From Candidatus Dormiibacterota bacterium (GTDB lineage Bacteria; Chloroflexota; Dormibacteria; Aeolococcales; Bog-877): 32,686 bases of DNA. A program made the position numbers and the translations under genes. Shown piece by piece: positions 9,516-18,274 of the stretch. Every line of letters begins with the position of its first letter. Positions within the stretch are counted from its first letter, which is position 1. The DNA lies in the NCBI GenBank assembly GCA_013044295.1, contig JABEUU010000032.1:1-32686 (forward strand), written 5' to 3'. The notes under the pieces are model-generated. The model was not told the origin of the DNA. It worked only from the letters and a program-made list of their open reading frames with translations, and did not search any database.

Positions 9516-10180
9516 GGGGCCGTCCCGAGCAGGGCCCGGGTCGAGCTGGTGGCCACCCGGTCCGCCCCCGCCGCCAGCATCGCCATCGCCTCTGGCCTGG
9601 AGTCGATCTCCCCCCACGCCATCAGGCGCAGGGCGCTGCCATAGCGCGCCCGGATGACCTCGACCTGATGACCTTCGGTTGGGCCCTGGAACCCGGAGCT
9701 GGTGATCAGGAAGGTGATTCCCGCCTCGCCGATCAGTTCGGCGGCTCGCAGCGACTCCTGGTCGGTCAGCGCGGCGGCGTAGTAAATCACCTTGATGGCG
9801 CCGGCGTCGGCCAGTCGGCGCACTGCGGTCAAGTCATCGATCACTCGCTGGTAGTCCCCTGATCGGAAGGCGGAGACGTCGAGGGCCACGTTCAGCTCGT
9901 CGGCGCCATCCTCCAGGGCCTGCTCCGCCTGAATCACCTTCGCCTGGGTGGTCAGGGCTCCCAGGGGATGGCCGATCACCGTCGCCAGGCGCTGGCCCAT
10001 GGCGGACAGGATCGGCCGGGAGGAGGTGACGTAGGCCGGCTCCACCATCACCGCGGCATAGTCCCAGCCGGCGAGTGACTTGAAGAACTCCTCGAGCTCC
10101 TCGCGGGTGGGAGCCGGGGTGGCGATTGAGGCCTCGAGCGACAACGCCAGCTCCGCGCTCCGAAGGTCCCGCACGCCCAC
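9512..10180 (-). CDS. Divergent DeoC/LacD-fold aldolase paralog, predicted to lack canonical catalytic residues
   Basis: ATVIGHPLGALTTQAKVIQAEQALEDGADELNVALDVSAFRSGDY, IKVIYYAAAL, AGITFLITSSGFQG, AAGADRVATSSTRALL align colinearly with DeoC. Confidence 0.8.
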   Translation of the reverse strand: MGVRDLRSAELALSLEASIATPAPTREELEEFFKSLAGWDYAAVMVEPAYVTSSRPILSAMGQRLATVIGHPLGALTTQAKVIQAEQALEDGADELNVALDVSAFRSGDYQRVIDDLTAVRRLADAGAIKVIYYAAALTDQESLRAAELIGEAGITFLITSSGFQGPTEGHQVEVIRARYGSALRLMAWGEIDSRPEAMAMLAAGADRVATSSTRALLGTAP

Positions 10181-10482
10181 TCCTCCCCGATGCCCAACCG
10201 TTTCCGCCCGCCGCTACCCGGCGGCCAGAACCTCACGGATCGCAGCAACACGACCCCACGTAGCGAGGATAGGTCCGGGCGGGCCGCCCGACGAGCGAGT
10301 TACCATCCGGCCTCGCTTAGGTGGGATCATGCGGATGCCGGGCGGACTCCACCGCGAGGGCCGGAATTGTGGCTGCGGCGGTGGCGGGCATCCCGGCGCT
10401 GCTCCCCCGCCTCTCGTGGGAGAGTCCTCGCCGTGCCTCAGCTCGGCAGACGACGGCCAGGGCCCGCTAACCTTGGCACGCT

Positions 10483-12315
10483 ATGCCTGCTGTCGGACTG
10501 ATCGAGAGCTGCCTCCGCCACGGGCAGCAGACACTGCTCTCCAGCCGCCTGAGGACCCGTCACATGGTCACTCTGGCCCAGGAGCTGGACGCCAGCGGTC
10601 TGGCCGGCCTGGAGGTGTTCGGGGGAGCCACCTTCGGGGTCGCCCTGAGCAATCTTCGAGAGGACCCGTTCGAGCGGCTGCGGGCGGTCCGGGCCGCCAC
10701 CTCGCTGCCCCTGTACGGCCTGATTCGGGGCCAGTCGCTGGTGGGGAGCCGGCCGGTCCCGGACGAGGTGGTCGACCTCTTCATCGCCACCGTCGCAGAG
10801 CTTGGGCTGGACGTATTTCGCTGCTTTGATCCCCTCAACGACCTGCGCAACCTGGCCCGGGTGGTGGCCGCTGTCCGGGCCTCCGGCAAGCGTGCCGAGG
10901 CCGCCCTGGTTTACACCGAAAGCCCGGTTCACTCCGCCGACGGCTTCGTGCGCCTGGGCGTGGAGCTGGCCGGGATGGGCTTCCAGAGCCTCAGCCTCTT
11001 CGATCCCGCCGGAATGCTGGGTGCCGGCAGCGCCCGGGCAATCGTGTCCGGGCTGGTCACGGAGACCGGCCTTCCCGTCAGTGTCCACTGCGCCACCATC
11101 ACCGGCCAGGCGGCGTTTGCCTACCTGGCGGCCGCCGAGGCGGGCGCCAGCTCGCTCGATGTCTGCCTGTCGCCGCTCGCCGGAGGCGCCTCGCTCCCCG
11201 GCACGGAGGGCGTCCTGGCCGCGCTGCGGGGTACCGAGATGGCTCCCCTGGTCGACCCCAGCGCAGTCCTGGCCGCCGCCGACACTCTGGATGCGCTGAT
11301 GCCCCTGTATGAGCTGGTGGCCGACCCCAGCGGCTGGCAGCTGGACTCGAGCACGCTGCGCACCCAGATGGCTCCGTCGATCCAGCAGCACCTGCTCTGG
11401 GAGTGCGCGGCTCAGGGGGTAGGGGAGCGGATCCCCGCGGTGGTGGAGGAGATCGCCCGGGTCCGGGCCGACATGGGCTATCCAGCCTTGATCAGCCCGG
11501 TGGCGGAGGTGGTGGTGAGTCAGGCGGTGGCGAACGTGGCCTCGCAGGACCGCTACCTCATCGTGGGGCAGGACTTGAAGGACTACTTCCTGGGCCTCTT
11601 CGGAGCTCCTCCCGGGCCCGCCGACCCCGAAATCCGACGCCTGGTGATCGGCACCGAGGAACCGATCACGGTCCGCCCTGGCGATGTCCTGGAGCCGATG
11701 CTCGCCGATGCCCGTCGCCGCATGGTCAAGCACCAGTTGGGGGATCCCTCAGACGAGCAGCTGCTGGAATTCGTCCTCTTCCCGGAGGCGACCGCGGCCA
11801 CCATGAGAGGAGACCTGCAGGGTGAGCGCCTCGGGGACGAGCCCGAGCTGGCGGCGGCCGAGGAGGTCCAGGTGGCGGCGGTCGTGGATGGGGGCGACCT
11901 CAGTGAGCCGATCGGGGACGCTGCCGCGATCCCGGCGCCGACCCTCCCGGCTCCCGGCCCGGTCCCGGTGGTGGAGGAGACCGTCCCCTCGCGAGAGTTC
12001 ACAGTCGAGGTCGACGGTGAGGTGTTCGAGGTCAAAGTGGTGGCCCGGGACGCGGGCTTCGCCATATCGGGCGTCGCTCCGCGGCCCCCGGCAACGTCTG
12101 GAGGCGGCGCCGTGAAGGCTCCCATGCAGGGCCTGATCGCAAGAATCCCGGTCAAGGTGGGCGACCATGTCGAGGTTGGCCAGACGGTCGCGGTCCTGGA
12201 GGCGATGAAGATGCAGAACGACATCCCCTCGGACCTCGCCGGCGTCGTCCAGGCGGTCAACGTGGCCGAGGGGCAGGTGGTGAGCCGGGGCGACTCCCTG
12301 GTGACCATCGCCTGA
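10483..12315 (+). CDS. Pyruvate carboxylase subunit B / oxaloacetate decarboxylase alpha-like carboxyltransferase domain fused to a biotin carrier domain
   Basis: GLEVFGGATFGVALSNLREDPFERLRAVR, FRCFDPLNDLRN, YTESPVHS, YLAAAEAGASSLD, DPEIRRLVIGTEEPITVRPGDVLEP (CT/PycB family) and KAPMQGLIARIPVKVGDHVEVGQTVAVLEAMKMQND (BCCP). Confidence 0.9.
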   Translation: MPAVGLIESCLRHGQQTLLSSRLRTRHMVTLAQELDASGLAGLEVFGGATFGVALSNLREDPFERLRAVRAATSLPLYGLIRGQSLVGSRPVPDEVVDLFIATVAELGLDVFRCFDPLNDLRNLARVVAAVRASGKRAEAALVYTESPVHSADGFVRLGVELAGMGFQSLSLFDPAGMLGAGSARAIVSGLVTETGLPVSVHCATITGQAAFAYLAAAEAGASSLDVCLSPLAGGASLPGTEGVLAALRGTEMAPLVDPSAVLAAADTLDALMPLYELVADPSGWQLDSSTLRTQMAPSIQQHLLWECAAQGVGERIPAVVEEIARVRADMGYPALISPVAEVVVSQAVANVASQDRYLIVGQDLKDYFLGLFGAPPGPADPEIRRLVIGTEEPITVRPGDVLEPMLADARRRMVKHQLGDPSDEQLLEFVLFPEATAATMRGDLQGERLGDEPELAAAEEVQVAAVVDGGDLSEPIGDAAAIPAPTLPAPGPVPVVEETVPSREFTVEVDGEVFEVKVVARDAGFAISGVAPRPPATSGGGAVKAPMQGLIARIPVKVGDHVEVGQTVAVLEAMKMQNDIPSDLAGVVQAVNVAEGQVVSRGDSLVTIA

Positions 12316-12326
12316 GGCAGAGCCAG

Positions 12327-13775
12327 GTGTTCGACACCGTTCTGGTGGCCAACCGAGGGGAGATAGCAGTCCGCGTGATCCGAGCCTGTCGCGACCTCGG
12401 GCTGCGCTCGGTGGCGGTCCACTCGGAGGCCGACCGTGGCGCGTTTCACACCCGCCTCGCCGACGCTGCAGTCGAGATCGGGCCCAGCCCGGCGACCCAG
12501 TCCTACCTCAACCTGGACCGGCTAATAGCCGCTGCCAAGGAGAGCGGTGCCCAGGCGATCCACCCCGGCTACGGGTTTTTGTCCGAGAGCCCGCGCCTGG
12601 CCCAGGCCTGCGTAGACAACGGCCTGACTTTGATCGGCCCCCCGGCGGATGCCATGGCCGCCATGGGCGACAAGGTCACCGCCCGGGGCAGGATGCAAGC
12701 CGCTGGGGTCCCGGTGGTGCCGGGTACGGACGCCATCTCAGATCCGGGGGCCGCCATCGAGGCCGCGCATCACATCGGTTACCCGATCCTGGTCAAGGCC
12801 TCCGCAGGTGGGGGAGGCATCGGCATGCGGGCGGCCCGGGACGAGGATGAGCTGAGGTACGCCATTCAGGTTTGCAGCGACGCGGCGGCCCGCTCCTTCG
12901 GAGACCCGAGGGTGTTCCTGGAGCGGCTGGTCGACGAGCCCAGGCACATCGAGATCCAGGTGCTGGCCGACTCCCATGGCAACACGATCCATCTCGGCGA
13001 GCGGGAGTGCTCCATCCAGAGGCGCCACCAGAAGCTGCTCGAGGAGAGCCCCTCCACCGCGGTCACAGATGAGATGCGGCAGCGCATGGGGGAGGCCGCC
13101 ATCAAGGCCGCCCGCACGGTCGGCTACGTCAACGCGGGCACGGTGGAGTTCATCGAGTCCCGCGGCTCCTTCTACTTCCTGGAGATGAACACCAGGCTCC
13201 AGGTGGAGCATCCGGTGACCGAGCTGGTCACCGGTGTGGACCTGGTGGTGGCCCAGTTGCGGATCGCGTTGGGCGAGCCCCTGCCGCTCACCCAAGAGCA
13301 GGTGCGGCAGGATGGCTGGGCGATCGAGTGCCGAGTCAACGCCGAGGACCCCTGGGAGGACTTCCTCCCCACCCCGGGCCGGGTCGTCGCCTACCACGAG
13401 CCGTCGGGGCCCGGAGTCAGGGTGGACAGCTCCCTGGCCGGGCCGGGCGTGGTCAGCCCGTTCTATGACCCCATGATCGCCAAGCTGGTGGTCCAAGGGG
13501 CGACCCGCGAGCAGGCGGCGGCGAGGGCCCGTCGGGCACTCTACGAGTACTGGATCGGGGGCATCACCACCAACATTCCGTACCATGCGGTCCTGCTCGA
13601 GGACCCCGACTTTCTGGCGGGCCGGCTCACCACGGAGTTCATCCCCACCCATCCCGACCTGATGGGCAGGGCCCGCGACTGGCAGCGGCAGCAGGCCCAG
13701 GTGATGGCCCAGTTCGGAACCGACCGGCGCCGGCTGGCGGCGATGGCGGCGGCGCTGGCGGCGGCGGGGGCGTAA
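12327..13775 (+). CDS. accC: Biotin carboxylase subunit (AccC/PycA type)
   Basis: FDTVLVANRGEIAVRVIRAC, IHPGYGFLSE, VKASAGGGGIGMR, HIEIQVLADSHGN, ECSIQRRHQKLLEESPS, YFLEMNTRLQVEHPVTELVTG, AIECRVNAEDP; GTG start. Confidence 0.96.
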   Translation: MFDTVLVANRGEIAVRVIRACRDLGLRSVAVHSEADRGAFHTRLADAAVEIGPSPATQSYLNLDRLIAAAKESGAQAIHPGYGFLSESPRLAQACVDNGLTLIGPPADAMAAMGDKVTARGRMQAAGVPVVPGTDAISDPGAAIEAAHHIGYPILVKASAGGGGIGMRAARDEDELRYAIQVCSDAAARSFGDPRVFLERLVDEPRHIEIQVLADSHGNTIHLGERECSIQRRHQKLLEESPSTAVTDEMRQRMGEAAIKAARTVGYVNAGTVEFIESRGSFYFLEMNTRLQVEHPVTELVTGVDLVVAQLRIALGEPLPLTQEQVRQDGWAIECRVNAEDPWEDFLPTPGRVVAYHEPSGPGVRVDSSLAGPGVVSPFYDPMIAKLVVQGATREQAAARARRALYEYWIGGITTNIPYHAVLLEDPDFLAGRLTTEFIPTHPDLMGRARDWQRQQAQVMAQFGTDRRRLAAMAAALAAAGA

Positions 13776-13837
13776 ACCGAGCGTCTCACCCGCCGCGATG
13801 TGCCCGCGCCTCTCGGTGCCGCCGACCTGCGGAGGCC

Positions 13838-16174
13838 TCAGCCGGCTGGTACGGCTGGCAGGGAGAGCTGGTAGGGGACGGAGAGGGGGTTGTGGTTGAC
13901 GTCAGCCAGGGGAGCGCTCACGGTGAGAACCAGCGGGCCCGCAGGCAGCTGGTTGGCGGTGACCGTCAGCTGGCGAGTTGAGGGCTGGTAGCTGATCTGC
14001 AGATTGCTCACCGCCTGGCCGCCATCGGTCAGGGTGACCGACTGAGGCCCCACCGTGACCGGGTCCAGGTCGGAGTCGAATTGGAGCAGGAAGGTGGTGG
14101 CGCCCGAGGTGCCGGTGGACGTCGTCGCGTTGAGGACCAGGGGGCCGGTCGGCAGGGTGGTCAGCTGACCCTGACTCAGAGCAGCGATGAGCGGGCTGGC
14201 GCCGCCCAGGGCGACTGTGACCTGCTCTTGCATGTAGGCCGCCGGGCTGGCCGCGGTGGCGTCTTGGACCAGCTCCAGATCCACCTGATAACTCTCGGAT
14301 CCAGCGCTGGTGGGGGCGCTGGAGACCGCATAGAAGCGGTCGAAGGACCCGGGCAGGAGCTGGGAGGCGGGGATCGACACGTTCGGCGCCAAGAGCCCCG
14401 CGATCGCGGCCGGGGCGGTTGGTCCGGCGGTCACCTGGAGCTGGGCCAGCTGACTGGCGGTGGCGATCGCGCGCGCCGCCAGCCCACCGGCGCTGGATGC
14501 CTGAGGTGGGTTGGACAGCTGCATCGAGAGGATGTCGCTGGCGCCCGACGGTGAGCTCTCCAGGGCCGAAAGCTCACTGCCAAAGGGGGACCAAACCGGC
14601 TGACTCATGCCGGTTCGCGTCGAGAGCAGGGCGCTGGTCCCGGTGGCGACATCCACCGCGCCCACCTGGCTCCCGGTTCCAGGGGTCTCAGCGACGTAGG
14701 CGATATAGCTGCCGTCCGGGCTGTAGGCGAGTTGGCTGAGTCCGACTCCGGCCGGCGCCACCAGCAGCTGGTGGGGTTGGGCGCTGGATGCGCCCGCCAG
14801 ATCGATGACCTGGTGGCCGTCCTGCTCGGCCACGTAGGCCAGCAGGGCACCGGCCGGTGACCAGGTGGGAATGCCCTGGAGCCCGGGTAGGGGCTGCGCG
14901 GCGCCGCTGCTCAGGTTGTACACGGTGGGCACCCCGGCCGGCTCGGAGAACAGAGACTGGCCATCGGGAGCGATTGAGAAGTAGCCGTTCGCGCCCAGCT
15001 TGACGAACGGGAAGACGCTGAGGGTCTGGCCGTCCAGGTTGACCTCAAAGAGGTGGCCCTCGGACGAGTAGATCAGCTCGCTGTCGTTGATCCACGCCGC
15101 CTGGGGCACAGCGTAGCCGCTGCTGGCCAGGGACAGCAGCTGGCCCTGGCCGCCGATCGGCACCACCTCCAGGGTGGCGGTCCCGGAGGTGGTGGGGGCC
15201 CAGTAGGCCAGGTTCTGGCTGTCGGGCGACGCCACCGGGCCCAGGGCGTTGCCGGCCAGCGCCGCTTGCGGGCTGGTGAGGGCATAGATCACCCCGCCCG
15301 CGGGGGCGGCGGTGAGGGCACCGGCGGTGGATGGGGCGCCGGCCGGGGGCGTGGCGGAGGTGGATCCGGGGCTGGCCGGCAGCTGGCTGCCCTGGTCCAC
15401 CACCTGCCCGGTGGCCAGCAGCAGCAGCTCCCCGTCAGGGGCGTAGCTCAAGCTCTCTGCCCCGGTGGCCGCGGCGACCCGGTCGACGGCCACCAGCGAG
15501 GGGGGGTACCCGAGCGCGGTGGAGGAAGTCGGAACTGTTCCGAAGGGGATCACGATGTTGGACAGCGCGGTGGCGCCACTCTGGGCCTTGGCGGCGTAGC
15601 GGGCAATGCTGACCACGTAGGAAACATTGGCCACCAGGTCGTGGCGGGGCGCCAGCACCAGGGTCTTGGGGTCCGGCCATCTGGCCTGAAAGGAGAGCGC
15701 GGGATCGATCTTGAGGCCATGGACCACACTCGCCTCCACCATCGGCAGATTGAAGCTCAACTGGATCGCCTGGGTGACCGGGACCCTGGGGTTCCCCTGC
15801 ACCGAGGCCTGCACCGTCACCGACCTGGCGCCCGGGGGGAGCACCACCACCGACACCAGGACCAAGGACAGCATGGCGAGGCCGGCGAGCCCCATGCCGG
15901 TGCCCAGGGCGAGGCCGAAGCGGCGGCGTCGGGGGGGCCGGGCGCGGGTGTGGAGCCGCGCCTCCTCCATCAGGCTGGCGCGCAGGTGAGCCCGGTAGCT
16001 GGGGTCGGGCTGTGGCCGCGGTCCGGATCGGACCGCCGCCTGGATCTTGTCCGCCGTTCCCAACAGGTGCTGCGCTCTGCCGCTGGGATCGAGCTCCAGG
16101 ATCTCCCAAAGTTCGGGGTCCACCCCATCGGGAGGAGTGTTGCGGCGGCGCAGCCAGCTGGGGAACTCAGCCAT
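13838..16174 (-). CDS. Single-pass membrane protein with anti-sigma-like cytoplasmic N-terminus, Big_5-like Ig domain, WD40/PD40-type beta-propeller and C-terminal Ig-like domain
   Basis: N-terminus DPSYRAHLRASLMEEARLHTRARPPRRRR, TM LALGTGMGLAGLAMLSLVLVSVVVL, repeated propeller blades (YSPDGSYIAYVAE, WSPAGALLAYVAEQDG, SYAPDGELLLLATG, IAPDGQSLFSE), Ig-like ends; start overlaps sigma-factor stop. Confidence 0.75.
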   Translation of the reverse strand: MAEFPSWLRRRNTPPDGVDPELWEILELDPSGRAQHLLGTADKIQAAVRSGPRPQPDPSYRAHLRASLMEEARLHTRARPPRRRRFGLALGTGMGLAGLAMLSLVLVSVVVLPPGARSVTVQASVQGNPRVPVTQAIQLSFNLPMVEASVVHGLKIDPALSFQARWPDPKTLVLAPRHDLVANVSYVVSIARYAAKAQSGATALSNIVIPFGTVPTSSTALGYPPSLVAVDRVAAATGAESLSYAPDGELLLLATGQVVDQGSQLPASPGSTSATPPAGAPSTAGALTAAPAGGVIYALTSPQAALAGNALGPVASPDSQNLAYWAPTTSGTATLEVVPIGGQGQLLSLASSGYAVPQAAWINDSELIYSSEGHLFEVNLDGQTLSVFPFVKLGANGYFSIAPDGQSLFSEPAGVPTVYNLSSGAAQPLPGLQGIPTWSPAGALLAYVAEQDGHQVIDLAGASSAQPHQLLVAPAGVGLSQLAYSPDGSYIAYVAETPGTGSQVGAVDVATGTSALLSTRTGMSQPVWSPFGSELSALESSPSGASDILSMQLSNPPQASSAGGLAARAIATASQLAQLQVTAGPTAPAAIAGLLAPNVSIPASQLLPGSFDRFYAVSSAPTSAGSESYQVDLELVQDATAASPAAYMQEQVTVALGGASPLIAALSQGQLTTLPTGPLVLNATTSTGTSGATTFLLQFDSDLDPVTVGPQSVTLTDGGQAVSNLQISYQPSTRQLTVTANQLPAGPLVLTVSAPLADVNHNPLSVPYQLSLPAVPAG

Positions 16175-16742
16175 GATTCCCCTCGGGCCCGTCGTCGCGG
16201 CTGGTCAGGAGGTGTTGCCGCAGGCTGGCCGTGCCTCTGAAGATCAGAAGCTTCACGGCCCCCTCCGTCTTGCCCATGATGACCCCGATCTGGGCCAGCT
16301 TGAGATCCTCCCCATATTTCAGGCTCATGGCGATCCGCTGCTGCTCCGGAAGTGCCTCGATGAGGTCCCAGATGGCCTGGGCTCCCATCCGATTGGCCAC
16401 CTCGTCGTCGACTGCGGGGGTGGGGTCGACCGGCTCGGGCACCTCGTCCAAGCTGTCCTCAGCCCGCCGACGGGAGCGGTAGTGGTCGGTGATGGCGTTG
16501 ACGGCGATCTGGTAGAGCCAGGCGGAGAAGGGATGCCCCGAGTGCTGGTAGCGCGGCAGTGCCCGTAGCGCCTTGAAGAACACCTCACTGGTGATGTCCT
16601 CGGCCAGGGGCTGGCTGCGGACCCGGGAGGCCACGTATCGATAGATCTGGGGGAAGTACTGGTCATAGAGCTCGCCGAAGTATTCCGGGTCCTCCTTGGC
16701 CCTGGCAATCAGAGCCTCCTCATGATCGCTGGGGAGACTCAT
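16167..16742 (-). CDS. ECF-type RNA polymerase sigma-70 factor
   Basis: FGELYDQYFPQIYRYVASRVRSQPLAEDITSEVFFKALRALPRY (region 2) and LIEALPEQQRIAMSLKYGEDLKLAQIGVIMGKTEGAVKLLIFRGTASLRQHL (region 4). ATG 16742 preferred. Confidence 0.92.
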   Translation of the reverse strand: MSLPSDHEEALIARAKEDPEYFGELYDQYFPQIYRYVASRVRSQPLAEDITSEVFFKALRALPRYQHSGHPFSAWLYQIAVNAITDHYRSRRRAEDSLDEVPEPVDPTPAVDDEVANRMGAQAIWDLIEALPEQQRIAMSLKYGEDLKLAQIGVIMGKTEGAVKLLIFRGTASLRQHLLTSRDDGPEGNHG

Positions 16743-16930
16743 GGTCAGGCTCTTCCTCTCTGTGCCATCAACGGAGGCGTCGACAGTCCGGTTACGGCGA
16801 GGAGCGGGCGGGCCATCCGTCAAAGGTAACCGCCAGCCACGGCTGGTCGAGGAGCCGGCCGGTCCGACCTTATACTGGCTGGAGTTGATGATCCTCGAGC
16901 CGCTCCAGCGCTCAGCCCGGGCCCTCGTGA

Positions 16931-18274
16931 ATGATCGATAGGTACGCACCCCCTGACCTGCGTGCCCTGTGGTCCGATGAGGCCAGGGTCGAGCTCTGGT
17001 TGCAGGTCGAGTTGGCGGTTTGCCAGGCGCGCGCCGACCTGGGGGAGATAGCGCCTCCGGAGATGGCCGCCCTGAAGCGTGCCACTCCGCCCAGCCTGAC
17101 CCGGCTGAGGGAGCTGGAGGCGGAGCAGGGGCACGACCTGGCCGCCTTCGTGAGCGCGGTCCAGGAACAGCTGGGGCCCGAGGGCCGGCTGCTCCACCTG
17201 GGCCTCACCAGCCAGGATGTGGTCGACACCACCCTGGCGCTCCAGCTGCGCCGGGTCGCCGAGATCCTGGCCCAGGATCTGGCCCGTCTCGACCAGGCGC
17301 TGGCGGACCTAGCCCTGCGCCACCGCGGCACACCCATGATGGGCAGGACCCACGGCATGCACGCCGAGCCACTGACCTTCGGCTTCGTGATGGCCAACCA
17401 CCTGGACGAGCTGCGCCGGGCCGCAGAGCGGCTCCGGGCCGCCACCGCCGAGGTGGTGGTGGGCAAGGTCTCGGGCACTGTGGGGACCCATGCGACCGTC
17501 TCTCCAGAGGTGGAACGCCTGGCCCTGGCCGGTCTTGGACTGCCGGCGGCGGCGATCACGACCCAGGTGGTGGCGCGGGATCGCCATGCGTTCTTCCTGT
17601 GCGCGCTGGCGTTGGTGGGCGCGTCCTGCGAGCGCCTGGCGACCACCCTGCGCCACCTTCAGCGCACCGAGGTGGGCGAGGTCGAGGAGCCCTTCGCGGC
17701 GCGCCAGAAGGGCTCCTCGGCCATGCCCCACAAGCGCAACCCGATCCGGCTTGAGCAGGTCTGCGGGCTGAGCCGCCTGCTCCGAGGCTGGGCGGTGGCC
17801 GGACTCGAGGATGTCGCCCTCTGGCACGAACGGGACATCTCCCACTCGTCGGTGGAGCGGGTGGCCCTACCCGACGCCACCATGGCCCTGGGCCACATGG
17901 TCCGCACCCTCACCTCCGTCCTGGGGGGCTTGGAGGTCGACCGCGAGGCCATGCTGGCGAACGTCGAGCGACGAGGTGGCTTGGCTCGGAGCCAGCAGGT
18001 CCTGTTGGCGCTGCTGGGCCGCGGCCAGCAGCGTGAGGAGGCCTACCGCCTGGTCCAGCGGCTGGCTCACGAGGCCGATCACGAGGGCGGGGACTTTCGG
18101 GCCGGCTGCCTGGCCTCGCCGGAGCTCAGCCGGCTGCTGACCGCGGCCGACATCGAGGAGGCGCTCGCCCTTGACCGCTACCTGGGGGGGATCGACGCCA
18201 GCTTCCACCGGCTGGGGTTGCTGCCCGCCACATCCGACGAGGCCGGCGACCCACCGGCCCAGGGGAAAAGCTGA
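16931..18274 (+). CDS. purB: Adenylosuccinate lyase
   Basis: MIDRYAPPDLRALWSDEARVELWLQVELAV, LTSQDVVDT, GRTHGMHAEP, GSSAMPHKRNPI. Confidence 0.97.
   Translation: MIDRYAPPDLRALWSDEARVELWLQVELAVCQARADLGEIAPPEMAALKRATPPSLTRLRELEAEQGHDLAAFVSAVQEQLGPEGRLLHLGLTSQDVVDTTLALQLRRVAEILAQDLARLDQALADLALRHRGTPMMGRTHGMHAEPLTFGFVMANHLDELRRAAERLRAATAEVVVGKVSGTVGTHATVSPEVERLALAGLGLPAAAITTQVVARDRHAFFLCALALVGASCERLATTLRHLQRTEVGEVEEPFAARQKGSSAMPHKRNPIRLEQVCGLSRLLRGWAVAGLEDVALWHERDISHSSVERVALPDATMALGHMVRTLTSVLGGLEVDREAMLANVERRGGLARSQQVLLALLGRGQQREEAYRLVQRLAHEADHEGGDFRAGCLASPELSRLLTAADIEEALALDRYLGGIDASFHRLGLLPATSDEAGDPPAQGKS

Noticed and set aside
10438-11733. 431-aa minus-strand ORF antisense to the carboxyltransferase gene
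   Set aside because: Shadow ORF; the opposite strand encodes a colinear PycB-like protein.
13776-13837. ACCGAG...CTCGGT inverted repeat between accC and the propeller gene as a terminator
   Set aside because: 6-bp arms with a ~30-nt loop and no T-tract; too weak to call.
15053-16240. 395-aa plus-strand ORF antisense to the Ig/propeller gene
   Set aside because: Gly/Arg/His-rich shadow; the minus-strand product has TM, propeller and Ig-like features.
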